This document shows, piece by piece, positions 12,051-26,357 of a stretch of 64,000 nt of DNA. This stretch comes from Burhinus oedicnemus (taxonomy: Eukaryota; Chordata; Aves; Charadriiformes; Burhinidae): contig VFFE01007767.1 in NCBI GenBank assembly GCA_008921705.1, positions 1,651,689 through 1,715,688 of the forward strand, read 5' to 3'. The notes under the pieces were generated by a model that saw nothing but the letters and a program-made list of their open reading frames with translations, was not told the origin of the DNA and did not search any database. A program made the position numbers and the translations under genes. How positions within the stretch are numbered: position 1 is the stretch's first letter; each line of letters opens with the position of its first letter.

Positions 12051-15000
12051 CTAAAATATAAACATGTGAGAATCAATGCTGGATTTCATACTACAAACAG
12101 GCATAATTGTCTAAAAATCCTTTCTAAATACAGTCGTCTCCCTGATCAAGAGACTACACATGGACATACACATATTTGTGTATTAAAACTGGCAACAGAT
12201 AGACATTTTCACATATAGTTAGATACTTCTACGTGGAGTCACACATATGAAGTTCTCTTCACATAAACAAAGTAGAGTGTGATGTCACAGGAGGTAGGAA
12301 GATGACAAAAACATTAGAAACAGAGACGTCATTGACTTAACTCTCAGAAAAGTGGATATTTGTGGAAAACTTGTTACAGTCAAACAGCAGTGGCAGTTTG
12401 GAACTGCAGGGGCAATTACACTGTTCTCTTGTAGATTTGTAGAAAGATCAGCGCATGCCTATACCATCTGCAGCAAGTTCTAATGTATCCTTGTGAGACA
12501 TTGTCAGGCAAGTTAAACATCTCGTCTCACCAAGGACAAAGGATTGTGCCTGAAGAGCAATTTAAGCAGAATTCTTCAAAAGTTCCAGAATCAAACTCCC
12601 TTAAAGAGTTACCTTGCATGGCAAAGCTTCCTTGGCTCTGCTGGGTTTGAGCTGCCTGGGACTTCTGTCAGAGCTACTGTCACTTGGGACTTGCAAGTTA
12701 AACATCTATATTTCTCAGTGTCACCAGGAGCAGAGTTTGTCATTTACCGTATTTGCATTTAGAACATATTTAAAACAAGACAATGTTGAGTACAACACTG
12801 ACATTCATTTTCTTTCATAAAAACCGAGAAACGCTCCTCTTCGGCATAATAACCTGGAAGCTAGAATGCTCAGCCACAAATCAGGGCAGCCGACATTGTA
12901 TGCCGCTGGGAGTTTTATGGGGCTTGATTACAATATCCCAAGTCATGGAAAAGTAGCCTAACTACCCCTCTATGATGAGAATAAGCCACCAGTCCTGTTC
13001 AAGCTGTGCCATTGGACACAAAGGATATGAAATTCATGAGACTAGATACAGAATACTCATGCACAAGCCTGACGACATACCAAAGCTGTGACTGCATGAG
13101 AAAGGGACAACCTTGTGTTTTGACTTGCTAGACCATTTATGCATTTTACAGTAGGCTATGAATTACAAAAAAACAATAAACAAAACACCACCACCCCCAT
13201 ACACATAAAACCCAAGCAAAAATGCTTAGCGAAAATCTGAAGAAAGAAAGAACAAATCTATAGAAAAGTCCCCTCCTCTATGCTGAGTATCCTAACATGT
13301 AGCCTGGAAATTATGACTATTCTCTGCTTGCTCTCCCTATATCCAGATTTAAAGAGTATTTTCTCACCAGAACACAGTGTAAATTAGCAGTTAAGTCGTT
13401 GGTATGGGGAGCTATGGGTTCAAATGTCCTCAAGTTCACCAGTGATCAGAACCCTGGGCAAGTGCTCTAGGCCTTATGAAAAACTCAGTCCTTGCCATAT
13501 CTTATGATACTTTGAGAGAAATTAGAGAGGCAAATGCCCACAGCTACTGCACAGCTTGGCCGCCTGGACACAGCAGGAAGATCCAGGCTCCAAGTCCCAC
13601 CTACAAGAAATCAGTCAGTAATTTCTAGTTAGTCCAGGTAAGACACAGTGCTTCCAACGTGTTTCATCACCCCTTATTACTGAATGCGTCTATTTTGAAT
13701 CCTGTTTTTGAGTTAACTTTTCCTTATACAGTGTATGTTGGATACTGGTGTCTGTATCAACTTTGTGAATGCCATTTCTGGAGTGAAATGTCCAAGCAGT
13801 GTGTGCCTTCATGGCCAGCTCCTCTTTTTAAAGATCAAAGCTTTTTAACCAAAGAAGAATTTATGCATGTTCTGGCTATTGAGAGAACATCTTTCAATGG
13901 GATATGCAAAGGACTGGGGGGAAAAAAGTCAGAAACTTCAATCAATGTGGTTAATCTTTCAGAATTGTAGGGTTTTTTTTCAGGAATGCAAATCTAATTA
14001 GATTCATTATCAGAACTATAATGGGAAGAAAAGGCCCTGCTCCAAATATTTCTCACAGCACTTCAGTTTTACAATTTAAGCTCACTGGACAGACTGCGCA
14101 GTGAGTGTGAAGGGCTACCTGTCCAGGTAGCTGTACTGGAGGCAGTTTGTGAGGAAGGCGTGTGATCCATTTTTACACAAATGTAGTGCTTCCATATCAT
14201 GTGAGAGGCATACAGAAAAGAGTTCCTATGCTGCTGCTCAAATCTACAGCCTCAGATTACACCTATGGGAAGATCCTAGATGTAAGACAATGTCCTTCAT
14301 TGTATGGAGATAAAGGGAAGGGAAGGAAAGGAAAATATAGAGTAAGTTTCAGGAAAAAAAATTCCTGTGAGTAAAAGGATGAAAAAAATGTACTATTAAA
14401 AATATTATTTGGACTTTGCAAATGAACGAAGAAGAAATGTTCAGTATAGGACTAGATGACAGACACTTTCTTTCCAGCATAATGAGACTTCAAACCTAAG
14501 TGGATTCCTGAGCACTGTCAGACCTAGAAAAAGATAAAAACTAACAGAAGACCCATCCCTCCTTTCATAGACTACTGCATTAGACAGACCAATTAATTTT
14601 CCACTTCTGATTTTGGAGTTCTTGTACAGAATCCTAATGAACTTACCGTTTCAATGCTCCTGTAAAGATAAGTAGGTATCACTATTTTCAGAGTGGGAAA
14701 CTTGGTCATAGAAGAGAGATTCATCTAAGGTCACAAGGAAAGGCAATGAAAGGGATGATTTTAGAAATCCAGTGCCTCACTCCCCACAAAAATAGATTTT
14801 TTTAAAAATATGAATTTGCATGAGAATTTAGTAATCATGGAATTAGCACGTGGAAGTATCACTATTTCCCTTATATTTCACCAAAAAGAAGTGAGTTACC
14901 TACAAAATATTTTGGAAATGTTTTACAGAAGAAAAGTTTGTTATAGGAAGTTCCATGTCTATTTCTTTATTTTCAGAATGAGAACTATACACTGTAGAAA

Positions 15001-15613
15001 AAAGTCATTTAAGAAACATCACAAGATAGGAAGCCCACCAGAAAGTTATCTAGCTGTTATACAGGGAAAACACTGACAGCTGTCAACCTTTTATTGAGAT
15101 CATTTATTAATTAAAGTTTTTTTAAAAAGATTACTTTTGTACTTTGCTCAGCTATTGTTTTGCTCAGATAGCATATAAATAATGATTCATATATACTAAC
15201 AGCTCTATCCAGGAATAGCTGAATATTTAACAAGTCACAGGTTACAAAAAATAACCACTTTTTTTTTGAGGTTACTAGCTATTCACCTGTACAAATCTTC
15301 TTTCCCTGCCTTCAAAAGCTTACTTTCTTATTAAAGTATTCAATCATTTTACTGTAGTTTACTGAGGTTCAGAATTTTCATTGTGTTTTAACAACATTAT
15401 GAAATATGACAGGATGAGAAAAAAAAATCATATTTGTTAAAGGAATACCAATTCATTATTACTCTATAGTGAGTTATACTACCATAAACCAAAATGTAAC
15501 ACAATTCAATTTAAAGCTAGCTTTCCAACATCATTTGGACTATACACTGCCAACAGTCCAAACTCATTAGTGTTCCGCCTAGAGTGTAGGTGACAAAATA
15601 AAAATTACAGTAC
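12051..15613 (-). other. Intron between C10orf67-like exons 7 and 8
   Basis: AT-rich non-coding. The ORFs of 60-100 codons within it show no protein-like composition and lack splice borders. Confidence 0.55.
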
Positions 15614-15672
15614 CTTTTAAACAGTTTGTTCATCAGCTTCCATTTTTGATCGCATTCTTTGAACTTGCTTAT
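15614..15672 (-). CDS. C10orf67: C10orf67-like exon 7 with in-frame TAA near the donor
   Basis: The acceptor is CTTGTTTTCAG. The reading frame continues directly from exon 6: (D)KQVQRMRSKMEADEQTV, then TAA (15617-15619), AAG and the donor GTACTG. Without the stop, the 59-bp exon would end in phase 0 and match the next exon. A weaker upstream donor (GTTTAA, removing 15614-15622) would also keep the frame and drop the stop. So this is either a nonsense change or a shifted splice site. Confidence 0.65.
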
Positions 15673-16827
15673 CTGAAAACAAGAGCGGAAAGAGAAAACC
15701 CATGAAACTATGTGCCTGTGTTAACATATTCAAAATGTTTGCTTCAGGTCAGTTTCTAAACCCAGCGGAATGCACCGGGGATGAGAGTCCTGGCAGAACT
15801 GTGACCTTCACCACTGCCCTTGACATTCACAGCCTTCGTCCTGCTGTTCAGCCGGCTGGTCAGATAGAGATGAAGAAGTAAGTTCAAGAGCCAAGTGTGA
15901 CTGAGTGCCCACAGCTTTTCATTAATACTAATTCTGGACATCCTTGCTGTTCGTCACAGCCAATACAAAGTGCTTTAGCAGGTGGTTCTTTATTGCCCAT
16001 ACAAAACTACTAAAAGATAAGAAGCACCATTGAATCGGATGATAAACAGGAATCAGGAATATCGTCTGTGTCAAATTCATCTTGCCACTATTACAGGTGA
16101 TACTGGGTATAATCTGCATGGACATAACAAAGCTAAACAGCCAAATTCTACTCTGTCGCTGTAGTTTCTAGTCCTCCATTAAATATTTCACTTTGGCAAT
16201 ATAGGAGAAGTAACCTGCAGGTAAAGACTGCACTTTGTACTTATCAGGAAAAAACGCCTCCTTTTAAGAACTGTACTAAAGCACAGGTATCAAAAGCAGT
16301 GATGGCTTATCTGATAGAAACTGGTGTGCTTAGAAACTTCCACAGAAACACAAAATTAATCATATGAAGAAATGCACATTCAAATATTTTGCGGAAGCTC
16401 AAAAACTACTCTAGAGAGGGAGTAGGTTTTAATACAGTTCCCTTAATATATAACAGTAGACCATCATTTAAAAATATTACTACCTACATATGACATTTTT
16501 CGGTAACTTTACAGCATGTATCTGTCACAAAATAAGAACTCTAGCCACATTGCTAGGCAATAGTAGAAGTCTGAAAAGCCACAGCAAATATTCCTTTGTC
16601 ATAAATGAAAAATATGTAAATATATGCATTAAAATTAGAATAAATATGTATGAATTTCTCTATAAATACACACAAAATTAGCATTCAATACCACAAAAAG
16701 ACAACAGTCCAGAAAAAATCCACCATCCTTCTGAAGCATGTTAACAATTAATTCCAACTTTAGTAACATTTCTTACACTCTGCATTTAAACTAATCATCT
16801 TGATCTAACATCAGTTTAAAGTTTTAC
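15673..16827 (-). other. Intron between C10orf67-like exons 6 and 7
   Basis: Non-coding sequence with nothing recognisable inside. Confidence 0.6.
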
Positions 16828-16972
16828 CTAATAAATATTTTTCTTTTTCAGAGCACTTCAGAGCGTTTTCGAGACGAGAAATCTCATTGTGCAGTTCAAA
16901 AACCTCTTCTTTGAAATCCTCATTCTCTTTTTCAAGCATTTTTTTTTCATGGTTATCATCTTGAAAGACAAC
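16828..16972 (-). CDS. C10orf67: C10orf67-like exon 6
   Basis: This 145-bp exon (48 codons plus one base) has acceptor TCTTTCAG and donor TAG|GTAAAAC. It is fully open. The protein starts VVFQDDNHEKKMLEKENED and continues as a heptad-like coiled coil (FELHNEISRLENALKCSEKEKYLL). The final G joins the first two bases of the next exon to make an aspartate codon. This is the most convincing single exon of the gene. Confidence 0.8.
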
Positions 16973-19900
16973 CTGAAAGATTGCGATGCCTTGAATTTAT
17001 AAGTAAGGAATCAGGGATTTAAATATGCTGCACTGGTGTAATATTATACAACACGGTATCATATAATTTCTGAATTCTATTACAGAGTCATAATATGAAT
17101 AGAAAAAAGTCGAGCCCCTAAATAGGTCCCCGCTAGAAGAAAGGCTGCAGTACATTATATACAAAGACCGTAACACATGGGGACATTTTATTGACAGGAA
17201 TAATGCATATCATACTGTTTGTGTGCCCTCATCATTCAGGTCAATTTATTATGGAGGCTGTGTCCAGGAAGGCAGCTGGGGCCTATCCACCCACACTTCC
17301 CCCCGTGTTTCTGAAGTGCTGTCCGTAACTAGGCAGGCAGGAGGGACTGTGGACAGGCAACACCAGGGGGTTGCAAAGTGCATGGCTAAGGAGGGGGGCT
17401 TGTTGCCTTTGTGCCATTCCTCAGTGACAGTGCTGCCAGTGTCATGAGGAGCACATCACATGTCAAAGCAGTGAAGTTTTCAGGCTGGGAGCCGCATGGA
17501 GTCCATCAGGCCTTCTGATATCAACACAGTTGGTTTTCTACTTGGTGTCGGAGCCACCCAGAGGCAATTCATATTCTGAACATTAACATGGCTTTGCATG
17601 CCTGTCACACATAGACCGTGCAGGGGTTTAATGCTATTGAAGACTACGGTTTAAATCTCTATGCAAACAGTGATTACCTTGTAAGAAGGTTCCAGGATAA
17701 CATGCAACAAAAGACTTTAAAGTTATAGTTTTAGTAAAGCAAACTCATTTACATTTTTATTATGCGTGTCCTTTGTTTAAATCTTGCCACGTCCATTATG
17801 GAAAAGACTTCTTATGCAACTGAAGCTTATTGGGACAGCTACTCTTTTTCTCTTGTTGGTTTCAAAGCTATTGAAAACATTTGAATATATTGTCTTATGG
17901 CTGTCTAGATTTTACTGCCACATATTTCTTTTAAAATTATAGAAAAGCTTTCAGAGCTGGCACAGATCTTTATAGTAATACCAGAATATTAACTAACTCC
18001 TGAAACCATTTAAAATATTAACACAAAAGAGAAAACTTGGACAGCAGTTGCTAAAGAAAATGTAGGATATTATTTGCTTTGCTTGGTAAAAATATGAAGT
18101 TTTTTTAAAAATTACTTCAAAATAAAAATGTCAAAGATCCTCAAAAATAAAATTCCAAGGTTTCCAAATGGCATGTAAACTTAAACTATAATGTAATGAT
18201 GGGTAAAATTTACTCCATAACTATTTGTTTTTCCTCAAAAAAGACATTTTTTGTTTCCAATTTACCAGAACAAATTATGAATGTACATAAAGTTTTGGCC
18301 ACAGAGTTTTTACTGATTTTATGAGGAAACACATAAATAAAATGCCAAGTGCTTTGGAAAGTAATTCATATCAGTTTGTGGTTTCCCTTCCTCTACTGAA
18401 GAAACAGTAGTAGTTTACATAAAGACCGAGTATGATTAACAAAAATGTTACTTTAATCAGGTAAATTTTTTATAAATTCTAATTAAATACTTCAACAGTA
18501 TTTCATTTTAAGCAGTCTTTATGTAGTAACAGATTTAAAATTAATCTTCTGAGATAATTACTAGAGTGCATGTTTCTATTGAAAACTTTTACCAAATCCT
18601 GTGAACAGACAATCACACTCTAGGGGAAAGAGTAACATTAAGAAAACAGCGCATGCAATATTTAAGTAATTAGCTAACGTTCTGCTCCAGCAGTGGTCAA
18701 CTCTAAACCACTGCAAAACAAACTTAGAATTTCAAAAGACCTTTTAAGTAACAGATAGAGCTCTTAATAGGCTTAAGTATTTGTTCCTTTGCTCTGGCTG
18801 TATTTGAGCATCAACAGCTGATCCTCAAAGAACCTTTACATAGAATAAACAGAAAGATTTTAAGTAATCCTGTGTCTAAGTTTTAAATGTTATCTCAAAT
18901 ATATGTGTAATCATAATCTTTTACTATTTTAAAGAAAGGATATAAAAAACACACGTTTTCTTCACAAACTTGTACTTTGCACGACACAGATAACCTTTAG
19001 CTCTAGCTCCACCATCTGCTGAGACCAAGAACTGCAAGTAATTAACTATTCAGTCTCCTGCTGCAATGAGGACACTCATTAGCAAAATGAACAAAGGGAC
19101 AATTTTCTGTAGCTACAGTCATCTGTTACACTTTGAGTGGCAGGTTTTGTAGCAATGTTCTCTCTACCATCTGCCCACAGCGGTAGCGTTTGGCTTGCTT
19201 AAACTAGAGAACTTTTAAGTTGTAAGGAAAAGGGGCTAGAGGTTGGAAGGCGATTATAACGCAGCTTATAGAGGAGGCTGCAGTATTTCTCACCTTTTCT
19301 GTTTTTTTGCTTTCATTCTAACAGTTTTCTTACTTTAAGTAAAATTACGCATATTTTAGCCTTAATAAATTCTACTATATATTTGCTAAGGTTACGTATT
19401 GTAGACTCGTATGATTACTTGTCTAATAACACTGAACAGATATGCATACATAATTTTGGAATACAACAAACTTCAACTAGATTCATCCACCTATACTCAT
19501 AGTATTCTAGCCAAATAGGTAAAGGTGAGAGACTATAGCTATTTATTATGCAGTTGAGAAAGACACATTTCCGTTTGGTACTTTGCAGTATTTAATATAC
19601 ACTCACAATAATCAATTGCCCTTTTGAATAACAGCTATGATTTTTGCAATCTTATTGCAAAGAAATATGATGCAAATTACTGGTGTTCTCCTGTGACACC
19701 AAAGAACACAATATTTGAGCATACTCTAGTTAAAATTATACACTGAAGTTGTTACTATTGTTTATTGTGAATTTGCCCTGAAAACAAATCCATTCTCAAA
19801 AAATCTGTCATCCAAATTACTACGTACCTTCCCGTTTCTAAGCGCTACTTTAGGTATTGAAAGTCCGCATTACGTACACCACAAGAGGGTGCAATTGTAC

Positions 19901-22663
19901 AAGCTGTCAGGAAAAAAAAAAGCTCTTTCACACCAGTTTTCAGTTGCAAGGGAAATGATCATTTCGCTATATATTTATATTTATTGTTATTATCCACAAT
20001 ATGTTACATTCACATGTTTATAATTTTAAGTCTTTCACAGTTTATACCTGTACATTTCAAAGAAATGCAGTTTAAGGTTGAACACAGGAACCTCCAGTAT
20101 GACCACTGGTTGAATATAAGCCTTTACTTTTCAGTCAGTCACTCTGTTATCACACACATATCTTCAATTCAGCTAATGCCTATATTCTATAAGGGCTTCC
20201 AGTCGTGAAGATTTCAGGAGATCAAGATGCCATTGACAGTATGCTCTAATCAGCAATCATTCTCATAACGGTTTCATCTTGTAGCTACTGTATTTGATTT
20301 TGTCATCTATGGGGGTCTTTCATATGTAACAAAATGTAGACACCAGCCAGAAAGGGACTAACAAGTTGCTAATGGCCCAAATAGCTCCATTTAGCTTTTC
20401 AAGGCATCTCAGAGCTGGAAAAAAGATTAAAGGCAGCATAATTTTGGAGGGAAAATAGGCATTTCATTGCAAACTCTTTGACAGAGGAAAATAGTGAATG
20501 TTTCTTGTTTCTGTTCTGTATAAATGCAGAACTCCTGAAGAAGCAGCTGGTGATGGCAAATTTTTGCTCTATGGAGCAGCTAAAGATACTGCATAGATAA
20601 TGAAACAGTCCTTGAAGTGCAGCCTAAGGATGAAAGGTTAGCCAGCCAATTTGACACTAATTGTTTATTCCAACCAGCTTTCTCTACTTTCCCTTTTTTC
20701 ATCCGTTCAGAAACCACATCTGAGACAAAGATCAACTAGAGAATTTTTGTGAACTGCTGTTAGAATGCTTCTTGTGAGCTGGAGACAGATTGAAGTTTTC
20801 ATGTACAGTACCTCTTAAGAGAATGCTGCATAGATATCAAATCCTAGGAAATACCCCTAAGTTCTCTCCTTGGCAAGGTATTCAGATTCTGTAATCAAGT
20901 AATCTCAAACTATTTGATAAACAGATTTAAGCTGAGTTTTTCAACTTAGGCCATTTTCTCCCGATCTTAAAAATGTTTTGACTTTTTCTTGTGCACTTCC
21001 GTAACTGTGCAGACTAGTACTCACAAGATTCCAGAGATCAAGTATCTCCTTAACCTTATCTAATCATTGAAGAATCATATCAGCTCTTTTAAAAACTGTT
21101 GTAAACTATGAGTCTGTGTTCAGTTGTCAGTGTACTTCAACCCCTTCCCCCCCCTTCCCCTCCCCTTTTTTTTTTTTGGTAGATAATGAATTCCTGAAGA
21201 TGGCTCCCCATTCTGTAGACTGGGACTGCATTCCTTGCTTCTAGAGGTATAACAATTTGTTTCAATGAAGCCAGTGCACGACAGGTTGCTACAACTGGCA
21301 TTTGCTGCCATTACTTACCTAGCACTCTGTGTTGCCTACAAGTTTAATCAGCAGTGTTTTAATTTAATTCCAGGTCACCGATAAATAATGTGGAACCTTT
21401 ATTAATTATCACAGAACTTTACTAAACAAGCAAACAAACAAACAAGACCTATACAATGTTGATCCCTCATTTACAGGTATTTTTTGAACTCTTTCATTGT
21501 TGAACAGGAGTTTTGCCCAAAGAAAACATTCTTTTCCGGTTCATAAATTATATAAGGTGCAGGACCTGGACAGCATCCCATCTTATTGGAGTTAGAAGGA
21601 CAAATAGCAATGTAACTTTGACTGAAGTTCTTGAACTGAAGCGGAAACCTCACTGCTGTTCCTCCTGGTTTTGCCCTGTAGGCAAAGGGCCTCATCCATG
21701 TATGCCTACCTCTACCCGAGGTCTGAAACTACAGACTTTCATGAGCTTTCCACTCCTTAGTGGAAGATCACAAAACCGAATTTTAAGGCACGATATATCT
21801 TACAATAGCATATCAAATACTATATTTTAAACAGTGCTACAAAATCAAACACCTTGCAAAAGTCTTGTCTTCACAGGTACCACTCAACCAAACTTGTATT
21901 ATACTGAAATAACGAAATCAGCTTTGCTGGAAAATATCTATTTTGTATAAAGCCTTTAGTACTGATTAGGGAAACCCGTATTAAGTTTTCCATTATGTTA
22001 ACATATCTAACATAAAGAGGGCAGCAGTCTCTGGGGGAGCCCTGGATCTGAGCTACCTGGGTTTCCTCATTTAGAAATAGGTACTCTCTGTAAACACGTA
22101 AAATCCTTTCTGGAGGTTAATAAATCAGAAAGTACTTGTTAACCTGGGAAACAAGCACCTCGTTTTGCCTCCTCCTGTATGCAGAACATAATTTTTAAAT
22201 TGGCCCCAGGATTTTCACATTATTAATGATTCTACAATTTTTACCTAAGAGTAAGCTCATACAATTGCAGCCACTTCCTTTGCTCCCAATATATTAAGAT
22301 TATTTTGTCCTTAATGGTGCCATTTATAGTTCTGTCCTTGATACTTTGCTGTATTTTTTTCCCTTTTCCCATATTTCTTATATGTTGCTTTAATTTCTAT
22401 CCTTTCCTAATGTCATCTTGCCATGGAACTAAAACAGGACTTTAGTAAAAGCTGTTCTCTTCCTTGATTATGAGACTACGGCTTTTTTCTTAGAGATTTC
22501 AGCTTTTTTGTTCATATTACTATGTTCAGATTTTAAGCCTCAGTAAGTTTCCCTCACCAATGTAAATCAAGCTTTTGCAATATTGCATGTATGTGCATAA
22601 AAAAACACCTGCGTACACAAATGTGTTCATATACTTATGGCATAAGTTATTAACTTATCATTC

Positions 22664-23219
22664 ACCTTGGCCTCACCTTGAGTACTGTGTGTGATTCTTG
22701 GCCCCACAATTTAAGGATATTAAAGTACTCAAATGTGTCCAGAGGAAAGCAACAAAGCTGATGAAAGGGCTGGAAGAAATATCCTGTGAGGAGTGGATAA
22801 GGAACTCTGGGTTTGTCAAGTTTGGAGAAGGAGGCTGAGGGGTGACCTCATTGCTCTCTACAGCTTCCTGAGGAGGGGAAGTGGACAGGGAGGTGCGGAT
22901 CTCTTCTCCCTGGGATCCAGTGATAGGATGCGTGGGAATGGTTCAAAGCTGTGCCAGGAGAGGTCTAGACTGGACATCAGGAAGCATTTCTTTACCGAGA
23001 GGGTGGTCAAACACTGGAACAGGCTTCCTAGAGAGGCGGTTGATGCCCCAAGCCTGTCAGTTTTTAAGAGGCATTTGGACAATGCCCTTAACAACATGCT
23101 TTAACTTTTGGTCAGCCCTGAAACGGTCAGGCAGTTGGATTAGATGATCATTGTAGGTTCCAACTGAAAACATGCTATGCCATGCTATGCTATGCTATGC
23201 TATGCTATGCTATGCTATT
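22664..23219 (+). mobile_element. CR1 3' fragment with pentamer microsatellite tail
   Basis: In plus orientation it encodes CR1 ORF2 C-terminal sequence ([45 protein letters not shown]). The 5' part is frame-damaged. The 3' end is an expanded array of (CTATG) units at 23171-23218. It sits in the intron between C10orf67-like exons 6 and 5, antisense to that gene. Confidence 0.88.
23171..23218. repeat. (CTATG)n microsatellite at CR1 tail
   Basis: About nine to ten tandem units of five bases, one of them interrupted (GCCATG). It directly follows the CR1 3' end and probably grew from the CR1 tail repeat. Confidence 0.9.
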
Positions 23220-25812
23220 CATTCCTTAGAAAACTGTCAGTAATAAATTAGGAGGTTGAAAGCAGCATTTGGTTATGCTAATTTAAAAAGTTTTGATAGA
23301 AAATTCTAATATCCTGAATATATTTCAGGAAGAAAAATTTTCTAACACACCACCTGTGTCTTCACATGATATCAAGGAGTGCATCAAGAGTTACTCATCC
23401 TCTTCTCCGGTTTGCCACTTGTACTAGAACCTCAACAGAAAGTTATGCTAGCACAAGTTCAGGATTACAAGGGTCTTAATGTACAGTTACCAACAATTTA
23501 AAAACCAAATTATTCTTTGATGTTGAATACCACTCCTCATTTTTTTTAACTACTTCATCTTTCCTATAAAGCTGTCTATAAAGATTTCAACTTTACAGGT
23601 ATGGGTCTACCAAATTTCAATAATGTCCCTTACAACATATTTCTTGGTGGGAGTATGCCCATTTCCCCTCCCCCTTGCTTAAATCGTACGATTAGTATAT
23701 AGTCAATTAACATTTTGCTTCTCTCCACATCCTCTGCCATTTCAAACTAACATCATTTGTTTGTAACATAGAAAGTTGGAGTATATTTACCCTCTCAGTT
23801 CACGTTATTGGTGCGAATCTACAAGTATGATTTTTTTTAAAGGCAGAACTCAATGTTTTAGATACAATGTGTGCATATATATATATCAGTATACTGTATC
23901 TGCCTCCAGAATGACCACCAGCTGACAGTTTGGGTGTCTTTACAGTGGGTTTCGCAGCCATTAGAGTGGGTATACACATGCCATTTGGTTAAGAGGCAGA
24001 GTTCAAAATCTGCATCAAAATCCCTGATGATGCACTAAAGAGTTTTGCATTACAGGCACTAAAATCTAAAATCACCTGAACTTGTACCACTAAAAGCTGC
24101 AAGGCAGTTTAAGTACTGCTGCCAGACTATTTTGAACTCTAATAGCAACAAAAAGTTAAACATGTAATTTCCAGTGGAAGTTACAAACTTTTCTTTACAA
24201 GCTGCTTTCTGATCCAGCTAGATATTCTAAAAGCACTCTCGCCAACTCAGAACTTTAAAAAGATAGTGAGGAGGTGATTCTGTACCCCTAGAATTTCACA
24301 GCCTACTGTGATAGTGACAACCCTTGCTCACATCCAGCCTCCTCCTCTTTTGGGGAAGAAACCTGAGTCATAAAGAATGCAATGACAGCCTCTTAGGATA
24401 TTCACATGGGAGCCTGGATTGCAGCCCGTTACAGAGAATATTTAAACAGACATAAGCCTCACTGGGGCTTACCCACATGAAGCACAAGATAAATAACCCA
24501 TATCACTGTTGACTGTGGTAGCTAACGCTCTGTTGCAAGACGAAATTATTATCACTTCCTTCTGTACACAAGAATGACTGACCTGGCTTAATGACCTAGT
24601 TCTAGAACAGGTTGCATAGTTATGAATTCCAACTGAGGAGAGACACTTAGTTTCCGCAGAGGGTACATTGTAGATCCCATATTTCTCCTTTACAGGCCAT
24701 ACTCTCTACCTTAGGTGGCTGCCAGCACAGTTAGATGGTATTTTCGGATCTCATTAGTACTAAACATCTCAATGATGCATAGAGAACAGAGGTGAAAAAG
24801 CAATCCAGTGTTAGGCTTAGCTAGAACCGCTTTAAAGCCTGAGACTGCTTTTTATCAGCCTAAAGCATATATGAAGTTTTGAAAAAGTGTTACAGATTTC
24901 TTGTGTCTCATTGAACCGCAGTAAGTATAGTTAATTTGGGTAGGAGAAGGACATGTTTCTGTTACAGAAGGGATACAGAGATGATGTATGGACATATGAG
25001 ACTGAATTATGCTTCCCACTCAAAGACTACAGACTGAATAAGTAGGATAGTTCTTAGTCATAACTAGCTATTTCTGTCTGCATTTGGATGGGGAAAAAGA
25101 TTCATAATTGAAAAGGGCTTCTCATGTCTATTAATGGTTGTATCCAAGTAGCTGTCATTTGCAGGAATTAAGAAAAATCAAATGTGAGGGATTTTGTACT
25201 TCATTTTTATATTTTAAATGAAAATATATCTTCATTGCACACTCAAAATACCACTTTAAATGATTAAAAACACAATTCTGAAGAAAAAAAAGAAAATATT
25301 TTAGAAGTTATTTAGAGACAGTAGGAACAAAGAGAAACATGAGAAGATGTAAGTACTTTCACTTACAGCAAGTAAGTAGCAGTAGAACAGAAGTGGATTT
25401 TTCTGTAACTGAGATGTTCATACATGAAGCAAAAATAGCACTGAGAGCAATATTTTACGAAAGTTTTATAAAACTTTTTGAGTTGATTTTTTTGGATGGT
25501 TTTTGTTAAGTTTTTACAAAAGTATTTTATAAAATATTTTAATTTTATTTTATTTAAAAAATAGATCAAAAAAGGCAGTACAGCTACCAACTCTTGGTCA
25601 GACTATCACTGATATAAATTTGTGTGACATTAATAGAGGACTATAAATTATTTTAGTCAAAATCCTTACAGGATAATCCCAAATAGCATTCTAGTACCTT
25701 CCCAACCTAAAGTTTCCTATAAAAATAATGGCACTAGAAATACACTTCAATTAATATGTTTGAAGATTTTCATATTTGGATAAGGAGTTCATCATCTGTT
25801 ACAAAAACATAC

Positions 25813-25963
25813 CGTTTTAGTCCTTCCTTTTTTTTTGGTATTCCTGCAATTTTCTCTCCAGATCTTCAATTACGGACTCTTCCTTGTGTAGCTTGTTACA
25901 TAAAAGCTTCAAAAGTTTTCCTGGTGAACATGCTGTATCTTCTCCATTTAAGTTGTAATACTT
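25813..25963 (-). CDS. C10orf67: C10orf67-like exon 5 with a one-base excess in an A-run
   Basis: This 151-bp exon has acceptor TTTTCTTGTAATAG and donor GTATGT. It reads KYYNLNGEDTACSPG, then KLHKEESVIEDLERKLQEYQ, a coiled coil. It then enters a run of nine A (T on the plus strand, 25828-25836), after which a TAA (25817-25819) appears. With eight A the exon would be 150 bp, read through to the donor and end in phase 0, exactly as the next exon needs. A one-base insertion, real or a homopolymer sequencing error, is the simplest explanation. Confidence 0.7.
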
Positions 25964-26327
25964 CTATTACAAGAAAAGATTCTTCAATGAGATTCTGGCA
26001 TAAATCCCACAACACTTTTTGAAAGCTACAGAATATTTTTTGCAATTTGAACACATCATAATGCATACTTTACATTCAAGAGTTCTGTTCTAGTGTCAAA
26101 AATAACATTTTACTGTATCTGACATTTCAAATGCTTAAACAAAAAGTGTGTTATATCTAATACATAACCTATATTACTAGAGAATTCAAACACACAACAA
26201 AAAAAAGGAAATTCGGAAAAAAATTGCATATCCACTAAATTTTAAAATTTTCAAAGAATGTGTTTAAAACATGTAAGAAATAAAATAAGGAGAAAATACA
26301 GCATAAATACAGAATAAACAAAATAAA

Positions 26328-26357
26328 NNNNNNNNNNNNNNNNNNNNTAAATTTTTT

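Larger units (their letters stand above)
16973..25812 (-). other. Long intron between C10orf67-like exons 5 and 6
   Basis: About 8.8 kb, AT-rich. It contains the antisense CR1 with microsatellite (22664-23219), a C/T-rich tract at 21139-21177 and an AAAC repeat near 21426. A somewhat G+C-richer patch at 17220-17560 has no recognisable content. Confidence 0.6.
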
